Shown here: piece by piece, positions 14,301-23,435 of the stretch | Layout of the letters: each line of letters begins with the position of its first letter | Position numbering within the stretch: the stretch's first letter is position 1 | Assembly (NCBI GenBank): GCA_944989445.1 | Contig: CALYLW010000037.1 | Span: forward strand, 398,501-462,500 | DNA from: Ampullaceana balthica | Taxonomy: Eukaryota; Mollusca; Gastropoda; Lymnaeidae | Direction: 5' to 3' | DNA length: 64,000 bases | Program-made: the position numbers and the translations under genes | The notes under the pieces: model-generated | Seen by the model: the letters and a program-made list of their open reading frames with translations, nothing else | Told to the model about the DNA's origin: nothing | The model's database searches: none

Positions 14301-17208
14301 GTCTACCGATATGCCTTTTTGCCGATATTGCCGATACCGATATTTTTTTTGCCGATATGAGTATTTGTTAAGACAAAAACCAGCGGTCATATTTGATGAC
14401 GTCATTCTTAAATTTATCACTCGTAATTATTTATCTTTTATTTTAGGGGTCTACCGATACGCATTTTCGCCGATATTACCGATATTTTTTCCGATATGAA
14501 TATTTGTTAGGACAAATACCAGCGGTCTTATTTGATGACATCATTCTTAAATTTATCACTCCTAATTATTTATACTTTATATTAGGGGTCTACCGATAAG
14601 CATTTTTGCCGATATTACCGATTTTTTTTGCCGATATGAGTATTTGTTATGACAAAAAAAATTTTCACTCGTAATTATTTATATCTTATAATTAAGGGGT
14701 CTAGCGATATCCAGTTTTGCTGAAATTACCGATTTTTTTTCCGGAAACGAAGTTTCCGATGTGTTTACAAGTTCCAGATCATGACCTACATGGGACTCAA
14801 CAAAACGAACCGTCCTTTATAAAAATGTACAAGCATATTAGGTACTCCTTTTGAAACTTCAACCTTGCAGTATTTCTGAGTATACGAAAATCGGCCGATA
14901 CCTTAACAATATCAAAGCACATGGCACACTGTATCGTGGCTGCACATATTAATACTAGGACTCTTTTGACTATTTCAATACCGGTATCGGGGTCGATATA
15001 TTAATTTGTCGAGATATTGTAAATATAAATGATAGTTTTTTTGTTTCCGTTGGTCAAAATGTCACTTATTATGAAATATCGGTGACGTCAATATCGGGAC
15101 CTTTACATGCTACCAATACCGATAGTGCCGATATCCAGATATCGGTAGACCCCTAGTTTTGGTATGTATTTTTAAGATTTTCATTCTAATGATACAGCAT
15201 TAGATATAAAAAGAGCAGTGGTGACAGTTGGGTTTCTATATAATGAAATAAAGGAAAAACGTTTTCCGCCATGGGCATCATCAATATAAAAATTGTCATA
15301 ACTTTAAAACTACATGGGATATTTTCAAAATTTAAAAAGCATTTATTGCATAAATGGAATTTATATTGTTATAATTAAGGAGAAAAGGATTACAGCTATG
15401 CAGACATTTTTTTTAGTCTGGTAAGTTCAGATTTTTAACAAAGAAAATTTAACACACAAAAATTAATCACCAAATATTATAATGAAAATTAGTTTTTGTT
15501 TCATAATATTGTATTAGCTTCTGCATAATTTTATACTCTATTTAATTTCCTTCATTTTGATATAAGATACATCAATTTTGCATTGGACATTTATTTAAAA
15601 TTTTACGATAGTTAACATCAACTTTAAAAATTATAAAACTAAAAAAATGGTCTAAATGGTCTGGCACGAACGTGTAAAACCCCCTGGCAGGGAAAGAGTT
15701 AAAAATATTAAAATTGGCAATACTGAAAGTAACTTATGTTCCTACTTCGATGCTATTACTTACTAGTAATAAATACAAATACAGAGTGAATTATGAATGA
15801 ATTATTATAAACAAAACTCTACGAGACACAGCACAGTTGTTTGAAACAGGAAACTCATGTTGCCCATTATTATACTGTACAAAAGTGAGCTGATTTATCT
15901 GATTTCATATCATTTACATAAATATTAATTTTGGTTGGTGCATCAAAATAACAATTATACTTGTTTTTTCTTAACATTTATTTTTAAATTAGTACCTTAA
16001 AGGTTTGTTGTTGTTTTTTAAATAAAAAGAACTTGTAAAGTTCTTATTTTAGTCAATGTAGGCATTAATAAATGATAGATTAAATACTGGATTTCACTTT
16101 GACCCTGATTCACAATTATATGCTTACAGTACATGGATCAGAACTTAGACTCCAAGCCTCAAAGGCAACATGCTGAAGAAACCTTTCTCTTTAATATTCT
16201 TTTAGGTCAAGAAAGGGAATATGTCATACTATCCACTGTGAGGTCTCTCCCTGACTCCTATATTCAGTATCCACCGAGCCGTGAATGGACTAACAAACAT
16301 TTAGGTCAGATGGCTGACCCTCGTGTCATCAATCTGGCGATCACAAGAGCCAAAGTGGCTTTCTTTATTATAGGTTAGTGTAAAACTTGTCTGTGGTCCT
16401 CATGAAGTTTAAAGCCAGTGTTTGCTTTCTCTAAATGTCTATTTTTGAAGAAGAACTACTTAAACATTTAAGGGCTCAATTTGTTTACAAAAAAATAATT
16501 AATAGTAACTTAATTTATTTGCAGTTAATTCACTTTCTCCGAGTGCAAGTAATTGCATAGTCAGGGGTCCCTCCAGATGCATCCAAATAACATCGATATC
16601 TCCTAATACCGTGATTTCAATATAAAACACCAGGAAGTTTTGATCTTGTTGCACTGTCAGTCCATATGATTTTATTACGCTGTATCTCTAGCATGTGTTC
16701 ATCTGAGTTGCCAAAAATCACGTTGGCAGTCTTCATTTGTTTTTTTGTTTGTTTTTTAAGTTGAATGCTATGCTATAAGTTGAATGTTATATTATAAGTT
16801 GAATGCTATATTATAAGTTGAATGCTATATTATAATTAAATTTGATTCATAGCTTGATGTATTTATCTTTTTATATTTAAGATAAATCAATAAATTAAAG
16901 AAAAGAAAAATATTTTTCCATTGAAATCAAAATCTAAAAGAAATTGCTTCCCTTTTGTAAGGAAATTTAGTAAGTGCAAAGTAGCGCTTCTGAGGAGAAT
17001 GAGTTAGTTGATAAACAATTTACAGGCTTAAAATGTTGATAAAAATTTTTTTTTCATATTCTGTTTAATTCCCCCTTTAAATCTTGATTCAGGCAACAAA
17101 GAACTTTTGCGCAGCTGTAAGCCATGGAACTCTCTGCTGGTGACGTACCGACAAAGAAAGAGCCTTCAGCTTGATTCAAGGAACTTTCTCCATTCCATGC
17201 AGTCATAG
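610..17208 (+). CDS. HELZ2-like RNB-domain / SF1 helicase, 3' part of gene (17 exons)
   Basis: Coding exons: 610-786, 1059-1212, 1611-1817, 1976-2314, 2914-3056, 3667-3954, 5032-5257, 6707-7037, 7414-7499, 7847-8113, 8390-8586, 8841-9014, 10037-10249, 12875-13096, 13595-13739, 16206-16373, 17093-17208 (TAG stop). All joins are GT-AG and keep one open frame of about 1,150 codons. Order of domains: C-terminal part of an RNase II/R (RNB) fold, a linker and beta-rich region, then a UPF1-like helicase with Walker A (GGPGTGKT). This RNB-then-helicase order is typical of HELZ2 (helicase with zinc finger 2), which in vertebrates also carries an N-terminal helicase; that half would be upstream. HELZ2 proteins act on RNA and, in vertebrates, in interferon responses and nuclear-receptor coactivation; the role here is inferred. 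Several helicase motifs are unusual (see separate entries). No start codon is in the window. Confidence 0.8.
2290..2595 (+). repeat. 34-bp minisatellite made from an exon end plus its splice donor (9 copies)
   Basis: Nine near-identical tandem copies of a 34-base unit containing the last coding bases of the exon ending at 2314 and the donor AAAG|GTATGT. Donor GTs lie at 2315, 2349, 2383, 2417, 2451, 2485, 2519, 2553 and 2587. The first copy is the genuine exon end. Using any later donor reads into a TGA at 2338-2340. Confidence 0.97.
2914..7499 (+). CDS. HELZ2-like exons 5-9: linker and accessory beta domain
   Basis: Exons 2914-3056, 3667-3954, 5032-5257, 6707-7037 and 7414-7499, residues about 293-650. 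No sharp motif. The region is rich in short beta-like segments and joins the RNB part to the helicase, where UPF1-like helicases carry their 1B/stalk region. The exon ending at 3954 uses a weak donor (GTTGGT); the frame is kept into the next exon at 5032. The donor at 7038 (GTTTTG) is also weak but is the only one that keeps frame with the acceptor at 7414. Confidence 0.65.
4205..4860. repeat. Composite repeat: CCGG-rich ends with an inserted second repeat
   Basis: Both ends carry motifs of the type GGCTCCGGCAAATCCGGAAT (4205-4325 and about 4801-4860). A similar CCGG-rich block is at 61215-61470. The middle (about 4371-4640) is the inverse of a sequence at about 31800-32060, so it looks like a separate repeat inserted here. 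A short TA run sits at 4328-4352. Confidence 0.6.
5482..6012. mobile_element. MITE family 1, solo copy
   Basis: Starts with TATATACTCGTTCTAAAGC and shares nearly its whole length with copies at 33356-34456 and 57216-58334. Its right end stops at ATGAACGAACGG, so the right terminal repeat is lost. It is noncoding. It lacks the nested insertion seen in the other two copies and so shows the uninterrupted structure. Confidence 0.75.
6385..6625 (+). repeat. Tandem repeat of about 50 bp, alternating variants
   Basis: About five copies of a unit containing AACTGTCATTGGTGGTAAAC. GAGCTAGTCTGATTGTG and GTGCTAGAATGAATGTG variants alternate, so the higher-order unit is a dimer of about 100 bp. Lies in a HELZ2-like intron just upstream of the exon at 6707. 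Confidence 0.85.
7847..8586 (+). CDS. HELZ2-like exons 10-11: helicase Q-motif and Walker A
   Basis: Exons 7847-8113 and 8390-8586. RLSEDQETII matches the Q-motif region (LNxxQ) before motif I of UPF1-like helicases. GGPGTGKT is a canonical Walker A / motif I that binds the ATP phosphates. LMVCAPTEKSLDVI matches motif Ia (xxCAPSNxAxD) with substitutions. The second exon is a charged linker typical between motif Ia and Ic. Confidence 0.85.
8841..10249 (+). CDS. HELZ2-like exons 12-13: helicase motifs Ic, II and III (divergent)
   Basis: Exons 8841-9014 and 10037-10249. AQIIVCTCVTSA corresponds to motif Ic (xxVVxTTxxSA). IVLDDAGMISEAESIVPL occupies the Walker B / motif II position, but the usual DEAG is DDAG: the catalytic glutamate is replaced by aspartate. 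Motif III, usually GDxxQLxP, reads GDLEMPRP, so its conserved glutamine is absent. QFRN at the exon end takes the place of QYRM. These changes suggest altered or weakened ATP hydrolysis in an otherwise intact fold, though this is inference. Confidence 0.75.
9015..10036 (+). other. HELZ2-like intron, nothing recognised
   Basis: AT-rich intron between the motif Ic and motif II exons. I see no exon, RNA gene or clear element ends. The polypyrimidine tract and CAG before 10037 are normal. Confidence 0.5.
10573..11396. mobile_element. hAT-type element with BED-finger remnant and perfect target duplication
   Basis: Ends TAGGGCTG...CAGCCCTA with AT-rich inner repeats around AACGATTAATT. Flanked by a perfect 8-bp duplication ATACAAAC at 10565-10572 and 11397-11404, the hallmark of hAT elements. 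The same family is at 45100-45637 and 48465-49286. The right half (about 11056-11230, plus strand) still reads as a BED zinc finger (CVHCHKQF...SLTYHLQHK) with stops, the N-terminal DNA-binding part of hAT transposases. Confidence 0.9.
10851..11028. mobile_element. Short hAT MITE nested inside the hAT element
   Basis: 178 bp with ends CAGAGCCGTCTT / AAGACGGCCCTG and a GC-rich inside (GGGCCCCCGGGCAAA twice, in inverse order). Flanked by a perfect 8-bp duplication CTGACAGC (10843-10850 and 11029-11036). Its outer element is interrupted at this point, so this insertion is younger. Confidence 0.9.
12334..12609. mobile_element. hAT MITE, family CAGTGCTTCTCAAA
   Basis: Terminal inverted repeats CAGTGCTTCTCAAA / TTTGAGAAGCACTG with perfect 8-bp target duplication TTTTAAAT (12326-12333 and 12610-12617). 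Related copies: 53705-53997 and a broken one at 21356-22010. Noncoding, in a HELZ2-like intron. Confidence 0.92.
12875..13739 (+). CDS. HELZ2-like exons 14-15: second RecA domain, motifs IV-V region
   Basis: Exons 12875-13096 and 13595-13739. IPAMCSFPSSYFYGSLL follows QFRN and matches the QYRMHPxIxxFPSxxFYxGxL block. The next exon has AAILVLTATQAQATLIRE, the counterpart of xxIVVLTPYNAQxxLIRE. VVVNTVLESIGQEREYV, spread over this exon and the next, is motif V (xxVxTVDxxQGxExD) with the glutamine and glutamate kept. The intervening intron 13740-16205 is filled by a piggyBac-like element. Confidence 0.8.
13195..13398 (-). mobile_element. tRNA-derived SINE, minus orientation
   Basis: Read on the minus strand it begins with a tRNA-like head: a box-A-like GTGGTAAAGTGGCA stretch and the box-B-like GGGCTCGAATCC. 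A second, diverged copy of the same SINE is at 24220-24475, also on the minus strand. Confidence 0.75.
13929..15698. mobile_element. piggyBac-like nonautonomous element
   Basis: Inverted ends CTCTTTCCCTGCCA / TGGCAGGGAAAGAG, each flanked by TTAA (13925-13928 and 15699-15702), the piggyBac target signature. No transposase frame is seen. A hAT element is nested at 14296-15155. Occupies most of the intron between helicase exons 15 and 16. Confidence 0.85.
14296..15155. mobile_element. hAT MITE with internal tandem repeats, nested in piggyBac-like element
   Basis: Ends TAGGGGTCTACCGAT / ATCGGTAGACCCCTA with perfect 8-bp duplication GTTTTGGT (14288-14295 and 15156-15163). The left half is a tandem array in which the terminal block AGGGGTCTACCGATA recurs about every 110-150 bp (about 14296, 14444, 14583, 14694), so several copies of a terminus are present. 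Confidence 0.9.
16206..17208 (+). CDS. HELZ2-like exons 16-17: motif VI and C terminus
   Basis: Exons 16206-16373 and 17093-17208. VILSTVRS and VINLAITRAKVAFFIIGN are the motif V end and motif VI (arginine finger in TRAK) of UPF1-like helicases. The last exon ends SFLHSMQS-like, about 35 residues after the final motif, with TAG at 17206-17208, close to where HELZ2 proteins normally end. An upstream in-frame extension to about 16133 is open, but the spliced frame to the preceding exon requires the acceptor at 16204-16205. Confidence 0.8.
16758..16835 (+). repeat. Short tandem repeat, about 25 bp x 3-4
   Basis: Copies of TATAAGTTGAATGCTATAT in tandem with single-base differences, in the last HELZ2-like intron. 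Confidence 0.85.
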
Positions 17209-17410
17209 TGGCTTTTCAAAGACATTTTTTATTCAAATCCAATGTTGCAACCATGGGGAACCTCTTGCAAGAAAGTGATCTTAAGTGTGAAAGACCTGCT
17301 TCTCAATGCTTGACTCACTGGAAAACTCATTGCAACATAACAGCTAAAATATGACGTCTCTTATTTGCCTTGAGAAGAATTTAAATAAAGCCTGACATAA
17401 TGTTGACTTG
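17209..17410 (+). promoter_or_regulatory. HELZ2-like 3' UTR with polyadenylation signal
   Basis: Follows the TAG stop. An AATAAA hexamer at 17384-17389, about 180 bases after the stop, is the first plausible poly(A) signal. A later one lies at 19034-19039, so a longer 3' UTR is possible. Confidence 0.6.
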
Positions 17411-19650
17411 ACTTTATTTCATGTTGTTTATTTAAAAATCCAAATGTCAAATGTTTTTTAACTTCATGGCTTTGTGTATATTTGATGTATTAATTTATAG
17501 AACATGGTCATGATTTCCACAGTTTTTTTTGCTTTCCATTTGTATTTTTATTACCTACATAATTTGCGTGTATTTGAATTTCTAATATTTTATTCTTAAT
17601 ATATCTCTTATCTTTCTATGTTTCCAACTGAATTAAATTTGAAATGTTTCTTGGAGTTACTGGTACTTTATGTTTTATGTTTATTTTATTCACAAACTTC
17701 TATTTTAGTTGGGCAAAGCTCCAAATACTTCAATAACTACCATCAGCTAAGAGTCAGAAGCTTGTTAATGACTTGTTATTGAAAATAAACATTAATGAAT
17801 GTCTTCATTTTAGTTTGAAGTAAAATTGTAAGACTAATGAGAATTTCTGGGTGAAACAAAATTTTTAAAAAGTCAGATTTCTAAGAACTAAGGCTGCTCA
17901 TAATTGTGTTTGTATAATGTTTTGGCCTGTCAGCTGGGTTCCTATACCAAATTGATTGTTATTTTTATTTTCAAAGTGTATCAATAATTTACAGAACTGG
18001 TTCAGGCTAACAGTTGTTAAGTGTGTAATAATTTTAATTTAATATGTGCTTTTATGATGAACTCAATGTTAAACAAAAGTTTTGTGTTTAACATTATTAA
18101 AACTGAGCTATGCACAACCCAAATATGTTGGTGTTTGTATGCTATTGCATAGATTTCATTTTTCACTCAGTGTTGATAAATATTGTATTCAAAACAATTT
18201 TAATTATGTTTTTTTTAAAAATTAAAAATAAGGTGAAATATCTCTGGAGGAAATGTTTGTCTTGTTTGTGGACACTATTTTGTCCTCCGTAAGTCAGTAA
18301 CAGGAGTTGAAGAATTTAACTTATTTTTGTTATATTTATGTCTTTATCAATTGTTGAAAATAATTACTTCTAGTACTTCAGATAGCAGCTTAAGATGAAC
18401 CTCTAAGTGTGTTACCTGTTACATGCAAAAGAGAGTAGAAGGATTAAGCGAACTACCAAAAGTGTATAATACTTACACACGAAGGGCTGCGCACATTTTT
18501 TACACTACACACCTGCTGTGTTTGTTGTGCTCATACCAAACATAATGTTTTAGCGATCCAATCATTTCTTGTTCTTTCGATGAGAATAATAATAATAAGC
18601 CTTTGAAAGATATCTTTTAACCATGTTTATTTACCCTACCTTAAACTAAAAAAAAATGTGAGTGAGACAATGATTTAAAGGGAAATAGACTATCCAAAAT
18701 TATTATAAAAAGAATTTAAGTCTGACAAGCAGCTGACTCCTCAGATATCAACACAATCCTAACATTTTTGTTTATATATTACATAACTATTCATTTTAAA
18801 AAAATCAATGCTTTTTTTCCCCCATGACAATCTTAAAAATCATACTTACACAACTTATGACATTTTTAAAAGATTATGTCAAATACATTTAAAAAAACAG
18901 TATACGAATTAGTATTTATGTATTGACATTAATATTTATTGCTCTAGCTTGCTACTATTTTTTAAATGCTTATTGAGTTATAAAACTTTAAAAGTTTATT
19001 TTGTTGATTATTCTGGTCTAAATGTAAATATTCAATAAAAGAATTCCTAGTGCAGGACAAGCTGGCAATACTTTACTTAAAGGATGGACAACAGAACATG
19101 AACAACAGACTGACAACACAAGTTTTTGTAAAACATTTGCACCCATTTCCCCTTCTTTTAGCTATTCAATTTCTTGGAATGGTTGTATTTATGTAAAAAA
19201 AAACAAATATATAAACAAAACACAACTTTATGAACTGTTAATGTTAAAATTGTATTCCTCCAAATACAATGTGTATGGCTGCTAATGTGGCTCTTATTGT
19301 TACATTTGAATGTATTATTAAAACAATTTAATATAAAAATAATATCACATTGACTTTTTTCTTCATTTTGTAAATGACTACAATTTTTTTTTAAATTTCA
19401 GCTAAGGGGCCATCCATAAAATGACTAATGATATTATTAGTATTATGGTAAATATTTTTTTATTACATTCCACTCCTTACCAAAGACATATTCATAATCA
19501 CAAGATAAGAGCAGAGAATTTAATGCCTTGAATCATGACTTGTGTTCTTGTGAATTTTCAGAAAAATAAAGATTTCATTTCAGTGGTTTAATTTGGTCAT
19601 TTAGTTTGCAAGAGTTTTTTAGTGGACCTTTGGCCATTGTAGCCATTCTT
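17411..19650. other. Intergenic AT-rich sequence, nothing recognised
   Basis: Either a long 3' UTR or intergenic DNA. No open frame with recognisable homology, no RNA gene and no element ends seen. Confidence 0.4.
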
Positions 19651-19721
19651 CCTAAACCAGGGGTTGGCGAACAGGGGTAAATTACCCCATTTGGGGTAAC
19701 AAGGGAACTCTTGGGGGTAAT

Positions 19722-20273
19722 AAATCCTTTATATACGAGATATAAGTATCTTCATTATAAATATAATACACATTGCAAGTCAAAAATCCAAAATTTTACT
19801 TATGTCTGATATATAAAGGATTTATCGTATAAAAAAAAATACTCGTCTGCCTACTAAATTTCAGCTCGATTTAATCACGGGAAAGGGGTTATACAAACAT
19901 GTTTAATATAGTGCGCACCGCCAGACAGACTAGCAATTACTAGCATTTACAGATCGGGAATATATTTTGAACAAGTATCGTCGATATAATACGACAGGGA
20001 AGTATTAAAAAGGTTTGTTTATTATAATACCCACCGCGACACTCTAGCACAAAAATGAACATGCTACATAGAGATAACCTAAAAATGCATTAATTTAATT
20101 ACAGTACATTCGATCGCTCTTAAATTTTGATAGATCATGTTCATCGTCGGCACGAGTCTGCCTGCAAAATTTCAGCTCGCTAGCATACGTGGAAGAGGGT
20201 TAAAATCGATTCAAAGTTTTTGCGGCAAACAAGCAATCAAACAACCAGATGCCACGAGTTAATATAAAGGATT
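19722..20273. mobile_element. MITE-like repeat family 2, solo copy
   Basis: Begins AAATCCTTTATATACGAGA and ends AATATAAAGGATT. Shares blocks such as CTGCAAAATTTCAGCTCGCT with the copies nested in MITE family 1 at 33722-34214 and 57695-58194 (the last inverted). A partial hAT-like end CAGGGGTTGGCGAAC lies just upstream at about 19660. No protein is visible. Confidence 0.65.
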
Positions 20274-21355
20274 GAATAAAAATCGGTCAAAATCGCGTGA
20301 CGTTATTCATGGACGGCCTCTTTATAATTTTTTTGTAATATCGTGTTTTAGTGTTGAAATTATTGAAGAAATACATTCAAATTGTATTGTCTTGAACACT
20401 GCATAACAAAAGTAATAAAATAGAACAATATAAGCAGAGAAATCACCGTCCCGTTGTATATTTATAAAGGCTAAGGCACCGGTGGATGAAAGAGAAACTT
20501 CTACTAATTTCAAGAAATGGAAATATAAATCAGATGGATATATTTTAATAATGTGTGAATGTTTGGTCGGAATCAAATGTTAATTACTTCCAAGTAATTA
20601 AAAGTTCAGAATTTCGTTTGCATTAAATTATAAAACATTGGTGCATATCAGTCTTGACTCACCCGGCCTCGAACGCCTTTTGCAGCCAGAGCGGTTTACG
20701 TTACTGAGTTACTAGGCTTAGTATTATGCAAATTAAATTTGTTGCGCGTACGTAAATATTCAGTCGAGGACCCCCCCCCCGTACGCATCCATACGCAAAA
20801 ATGTCGTTTATTTAAGACCCCCTCCCCCCTCCTTGCGTACGTAGCCTAATATACGGATGACACCTATGTAATCATCCCATTATCATGAGAGTTGTGTTGT
20901 TTTGAAAAAAGAAACGAAATTTTCGGTAGCAACGATTAGGCTTTATAAAACAATTGCTCCCGAAAATATTGCTGAGTAAAAAGTGGTGAAATATCGAATA
21001 CTGGTAGCCGGCTATCACGTTTCTTGCTAAGCACTGGCATTCCGTGACCGAAATGAATATGAGACTTCACCGAATAGATTAGAGTTTCTTGGGAAGGTTG
21101 AGATGCTATCAAAATACGACTCATTTACCGCTGAAAAAGAACATCTAAAAGAGACTTAACAGAATTACATATAGGCCTACCAGGGATGGGGAAACTTTTT
21201 CTACGGAAGGCCACATTGAAAACTTTATTGTTATTAAAGGAGGTGGGGGGCATTTATATTTTGTCTACTTCAATTATAATTTACAACGTATGGAAATATG
21301 AATTTAAGATAATAACCATGTATTTGTAATTTTATTTCACATTCACACTCTGTTA
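20274..21355. other. Intergenic, nothing recognised
   Basis: Mixed sequence with a run of ten C at about 20769 and CGTACG-rich stretches around 20740-20850 that could be repeat ends. A partial hAT-like end (CAGGGATGGGGAAAC) is at about 21182. No gene seen. Confidence 0.4.
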
Positions 21356-22010
21356 CAGTGCTACTCAAAGTGGTGGTCCGCGGACCGGAGCCTTTCCGTG
21401 AATCATCAACCGCCGGTCCGCAGAAGGCATCAGAAAGGAAAGAAAAATCTAATTATAAACCTCCATTTGCAACCAAAAAAAGTAATGGGGGTGAGACTGC
21501 AATCAGGCTTTTAAAAAGGTAATTGCATAAAAAAAACAGGGTATTAGTAGGCCTGACAGGACGTAACACAACAGCGAACGTTTCGGCAAAGAGCCTTCTT
21601 CAACGGACAAATAGTACACAAATGAAACGAAATATTAGAAAAAAAACACTTAGCTGCGGTGAAATCCAAGTAGTCCAGTAGAGATAAAGCAAGGAGAGAA
21701 AAGTAAGAGCTTAAATAGGAAAGGAAAGGGTGGGTATACCCTTTCCTTTCCTATTTAAGCTCTTACTTTTCTCTCCTTGCTTTATCTCTACTGGACTACT
21801 TGGATTTCACCGCAGCTAAGTGTTTTTTTTTCTCTATTATTTCGTTTTATTCGTTTCATTTGTGTACTATTTGTCCGTTGAAGAAGGCTCTTTGCCGAAA
21901 CGTTCGCTGTTGTGTTACGTCCTGTCAGGCCTACTAATACCCTGTTTTTATTTTATGCATTTACCATTTGCAACCATTAATACTAATCCGATAAAATGTG
22001 TCTTTTTTTT
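21356..22010. mobile_element. hAT MITE of family CAGTGCTTCTCAAA, interrupted by foldback element
   Basis: Left end CAGTGCTACTCAAAGTGG. Its body matches 53705-53997 on both sides of the interruption (21463-21475 repeated at 21964-21976). The right terminal repeat is not preserved. Confidence 0.7.
21476..21963. mobile_element. Foldback element with 200-bp inverted arms
   Basis: Inserted in a hAT MITE and flanked by a 13-bp direct duplication CCATTTGCAACCA (21463-21475 and 21964-21976), which proves insertion. Arms 21525-21730 and 21739-21958 are near-perfect inverses around an 8-base spacer. Each arm holds the motif GAAGAAGGC-TCTTT-GCCGAAACG (plus copy at about 21880-21903, inverse copy at about 21579-21602). 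A related motif is in the foldback at 42384-43264. Long variable target duplications and inverted terminal structures fit Penelope-like or related retroelement derivatives, but no enzyme is encoded. Confidence 0.85.
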
Positions 22011-22239
22011 CAAAAGCACATAAAATGAAACAAATAATTTAAAAATAAATTCGATTATCTATCTATATCTATAAATACTATAATTCACCAAAGCGAGTAT
22101 GAATGTGCAAATGAGCATGACGAATGACTCTCGCTGGGGTCGATCAATCAAAAGTGGCAAGCAAAATTTGCGCAGGGGGGTAGTTGGACCAACAGTGCTT
22201 CTTGCGTTTAGTTGCATTGTTCCTTCGCATCGAATATGT

Positions 22240-22312
22240 GTTTCCGTAGTGTAGTGGTTATCACATCCGCCTAACACGCGGAAGGTCCTGGGTTCAAGCC
22301 CCAGCGGAAACA
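22240..22312 (+). tRNA. tRNA-Val (anticodon AAC)
   Basis: 73 bases that fold perfectly: acceptor stem GTTTCCG / CGGAAAC with discriminator A, D-arm region with GTAGTGTAGTGGTTATCAC (box A), anticodon stem TCCGC / GCGGA with loop CTAACAC (AAC at 22273-22275), and T arm CTGGG-TTCAAGC-CCCAG (box B). There is no intron. A T run directly after it serves as RNA polymerase III terminator. A decayed copy with the same flanks is at 61062-61134. Confidence 0.97.
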
Positions 22313-22321
22313 TTTTTTTTT
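22313..22321 (+). terminator. RNA polymerase III terminator of tRNA-Val
   Basis: Run of T immediately after the discriminator base of the tRNA, the normal pol III stop signal. Confidence 0.85.
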
Positions 22322-22393
22322 AAAAATTTTAAACAAAGATTTATGTTTGTGCTCATTCTTTTCCCCATTCCTCTGCGAACATGACTTCGCAAC

Positions 22394-22740
22394 ATGGCTG
22401 TAAACTTTGTTTCTCAAGATTGGGATAACTTCGGCGACGTGCTCTCCGTTGTTATCAGTGACGGAAAAGAAGTCATACACTCTCCTCAACAATACGCTCA
22501 GTACCCCTACATGAATACTACTGGCTACTGGAGCATTTGGTTGCGAGGCAGAAATGGTCAGGATATCTGATATACTTCCCACCAGTATCATCATTTATTT
22601 CCGGAAACGTCCTCATACCTCTCCTCGAGTTTACAATCCCGGTCAATATTTGTCTATATACCTGCTCTTTAACGGTCCTTCTGATCATGGCCATTACGAA
22701 GTTCTATTCTATTGCCTCTCACACGTGATGACTTTCCGGT
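22394..22740 (+). pseudogene. OTU-like cysteine protease remnant, probably transposon-derived
   Basis: ATG at 22394 opens about 58 codons (MAVNFVSQDWDNF..., SPQQYAQYPYMNTTGYWSI), then the frame shifts by one near 22550 and continues as VRISDILPTSIIIYF, YNPGQYLSIYLLF and DHGHYEVLF. The pattern (YM-x-xx-YW, then ISDxLxTxIxIYF, then GHYEVL) resembles the C-terminal half of OTU-family proteases, with a histidine at the catalytic position. The N-terminal catalytic cysteine block is absent. Mobile elements of animals often carry such domains. One frameshift makes it non-functional. The family call is tentative. Confidence 0.4.
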
Positions 22741-22829
22741 GCCATCTATAGATAACGTCGGTAATTCTACACAAATTTCACAGCCACCTGATTACACTGA
22801 TGTGACGTCTACATTTATTTCGATACATG

Positions 22830-23435
22830 CAGGGCCGGATTTCCGCCTAGGCCCGGGCCTAGGGTCCCAGCCAGTCAAGGGGCCCCGGTGGTGGAATCTT
22901 TACATAAGCCCAAAAACCCTGGCTTCATTATCAAATAGCTTTATCAAAAATAATAGTAAAATAAATATGTTTACTTCATTTTGCATACACTGCCTAGTAG
23001 TCAAGTGCACGGGGTTCGTTTGTGTTGGTTTGTTATTGTAAGCCGCGTTCTGAGCTGCTGTTGCGATATTGTGGAGAAGGCTTAGGGTGGGTGTGACAGA
23101 TTGCACCACCAGTAAAAAACATGGCAGAAAAGGTAATAATTACAATACAATCGTGACTGAGGTAAAAAAAAATTAAAAAAGCAAAATATGTCTCTATTTC
23201 TGTGGACTCTACTCCGAACATTTCTCAATTAGATACATTTTCTTTCATTGTGAGATATGTCTCTGAAGACGAATATTATTTTGATGTTTATTAAAGTCAC
23301 TAAAGAAATAAAAATGTTATGTACTACAGCATTTAATTTGCTAATTTTCCAAAATTGCTTCGAGATGGTTTGGGGGCGGGGGGGGGGCAAAGTTAAAAGT
23401 GCCTAGGGGCCCTGGGTCTCTTAAATCCGGGCCTG
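22830..23435. mobile_element. hAT MITE with perfect target duplication
   Basis: Inverted ends CAGGGCCGGATTT / AAATCCGGGCCTG with perfect 8-bp duplication GATACATG (22822-22829 and 23436-23443). GC-rich ends and an AT-rich middle without coding capacity. The ends resemble those of the small nested element at 10851-11028. Confidence 0.92.

Noticed and set aside
16131..16205. An alternative acceptor at GCTTACAG adding 75 bases before exon 16206
   Set aside because: In the phase required by the preceding exon it meets a TGA, and it would split the motif V continuity ESI-GQEREYV.
22059..22594. Minus-strand open frames over the tRNA-Val locus
   Set aside because: They are the reverse of the tRNA gene and of the OTU-like fragment; their composition reflects the tRNA cassette and repeats, not a gene.
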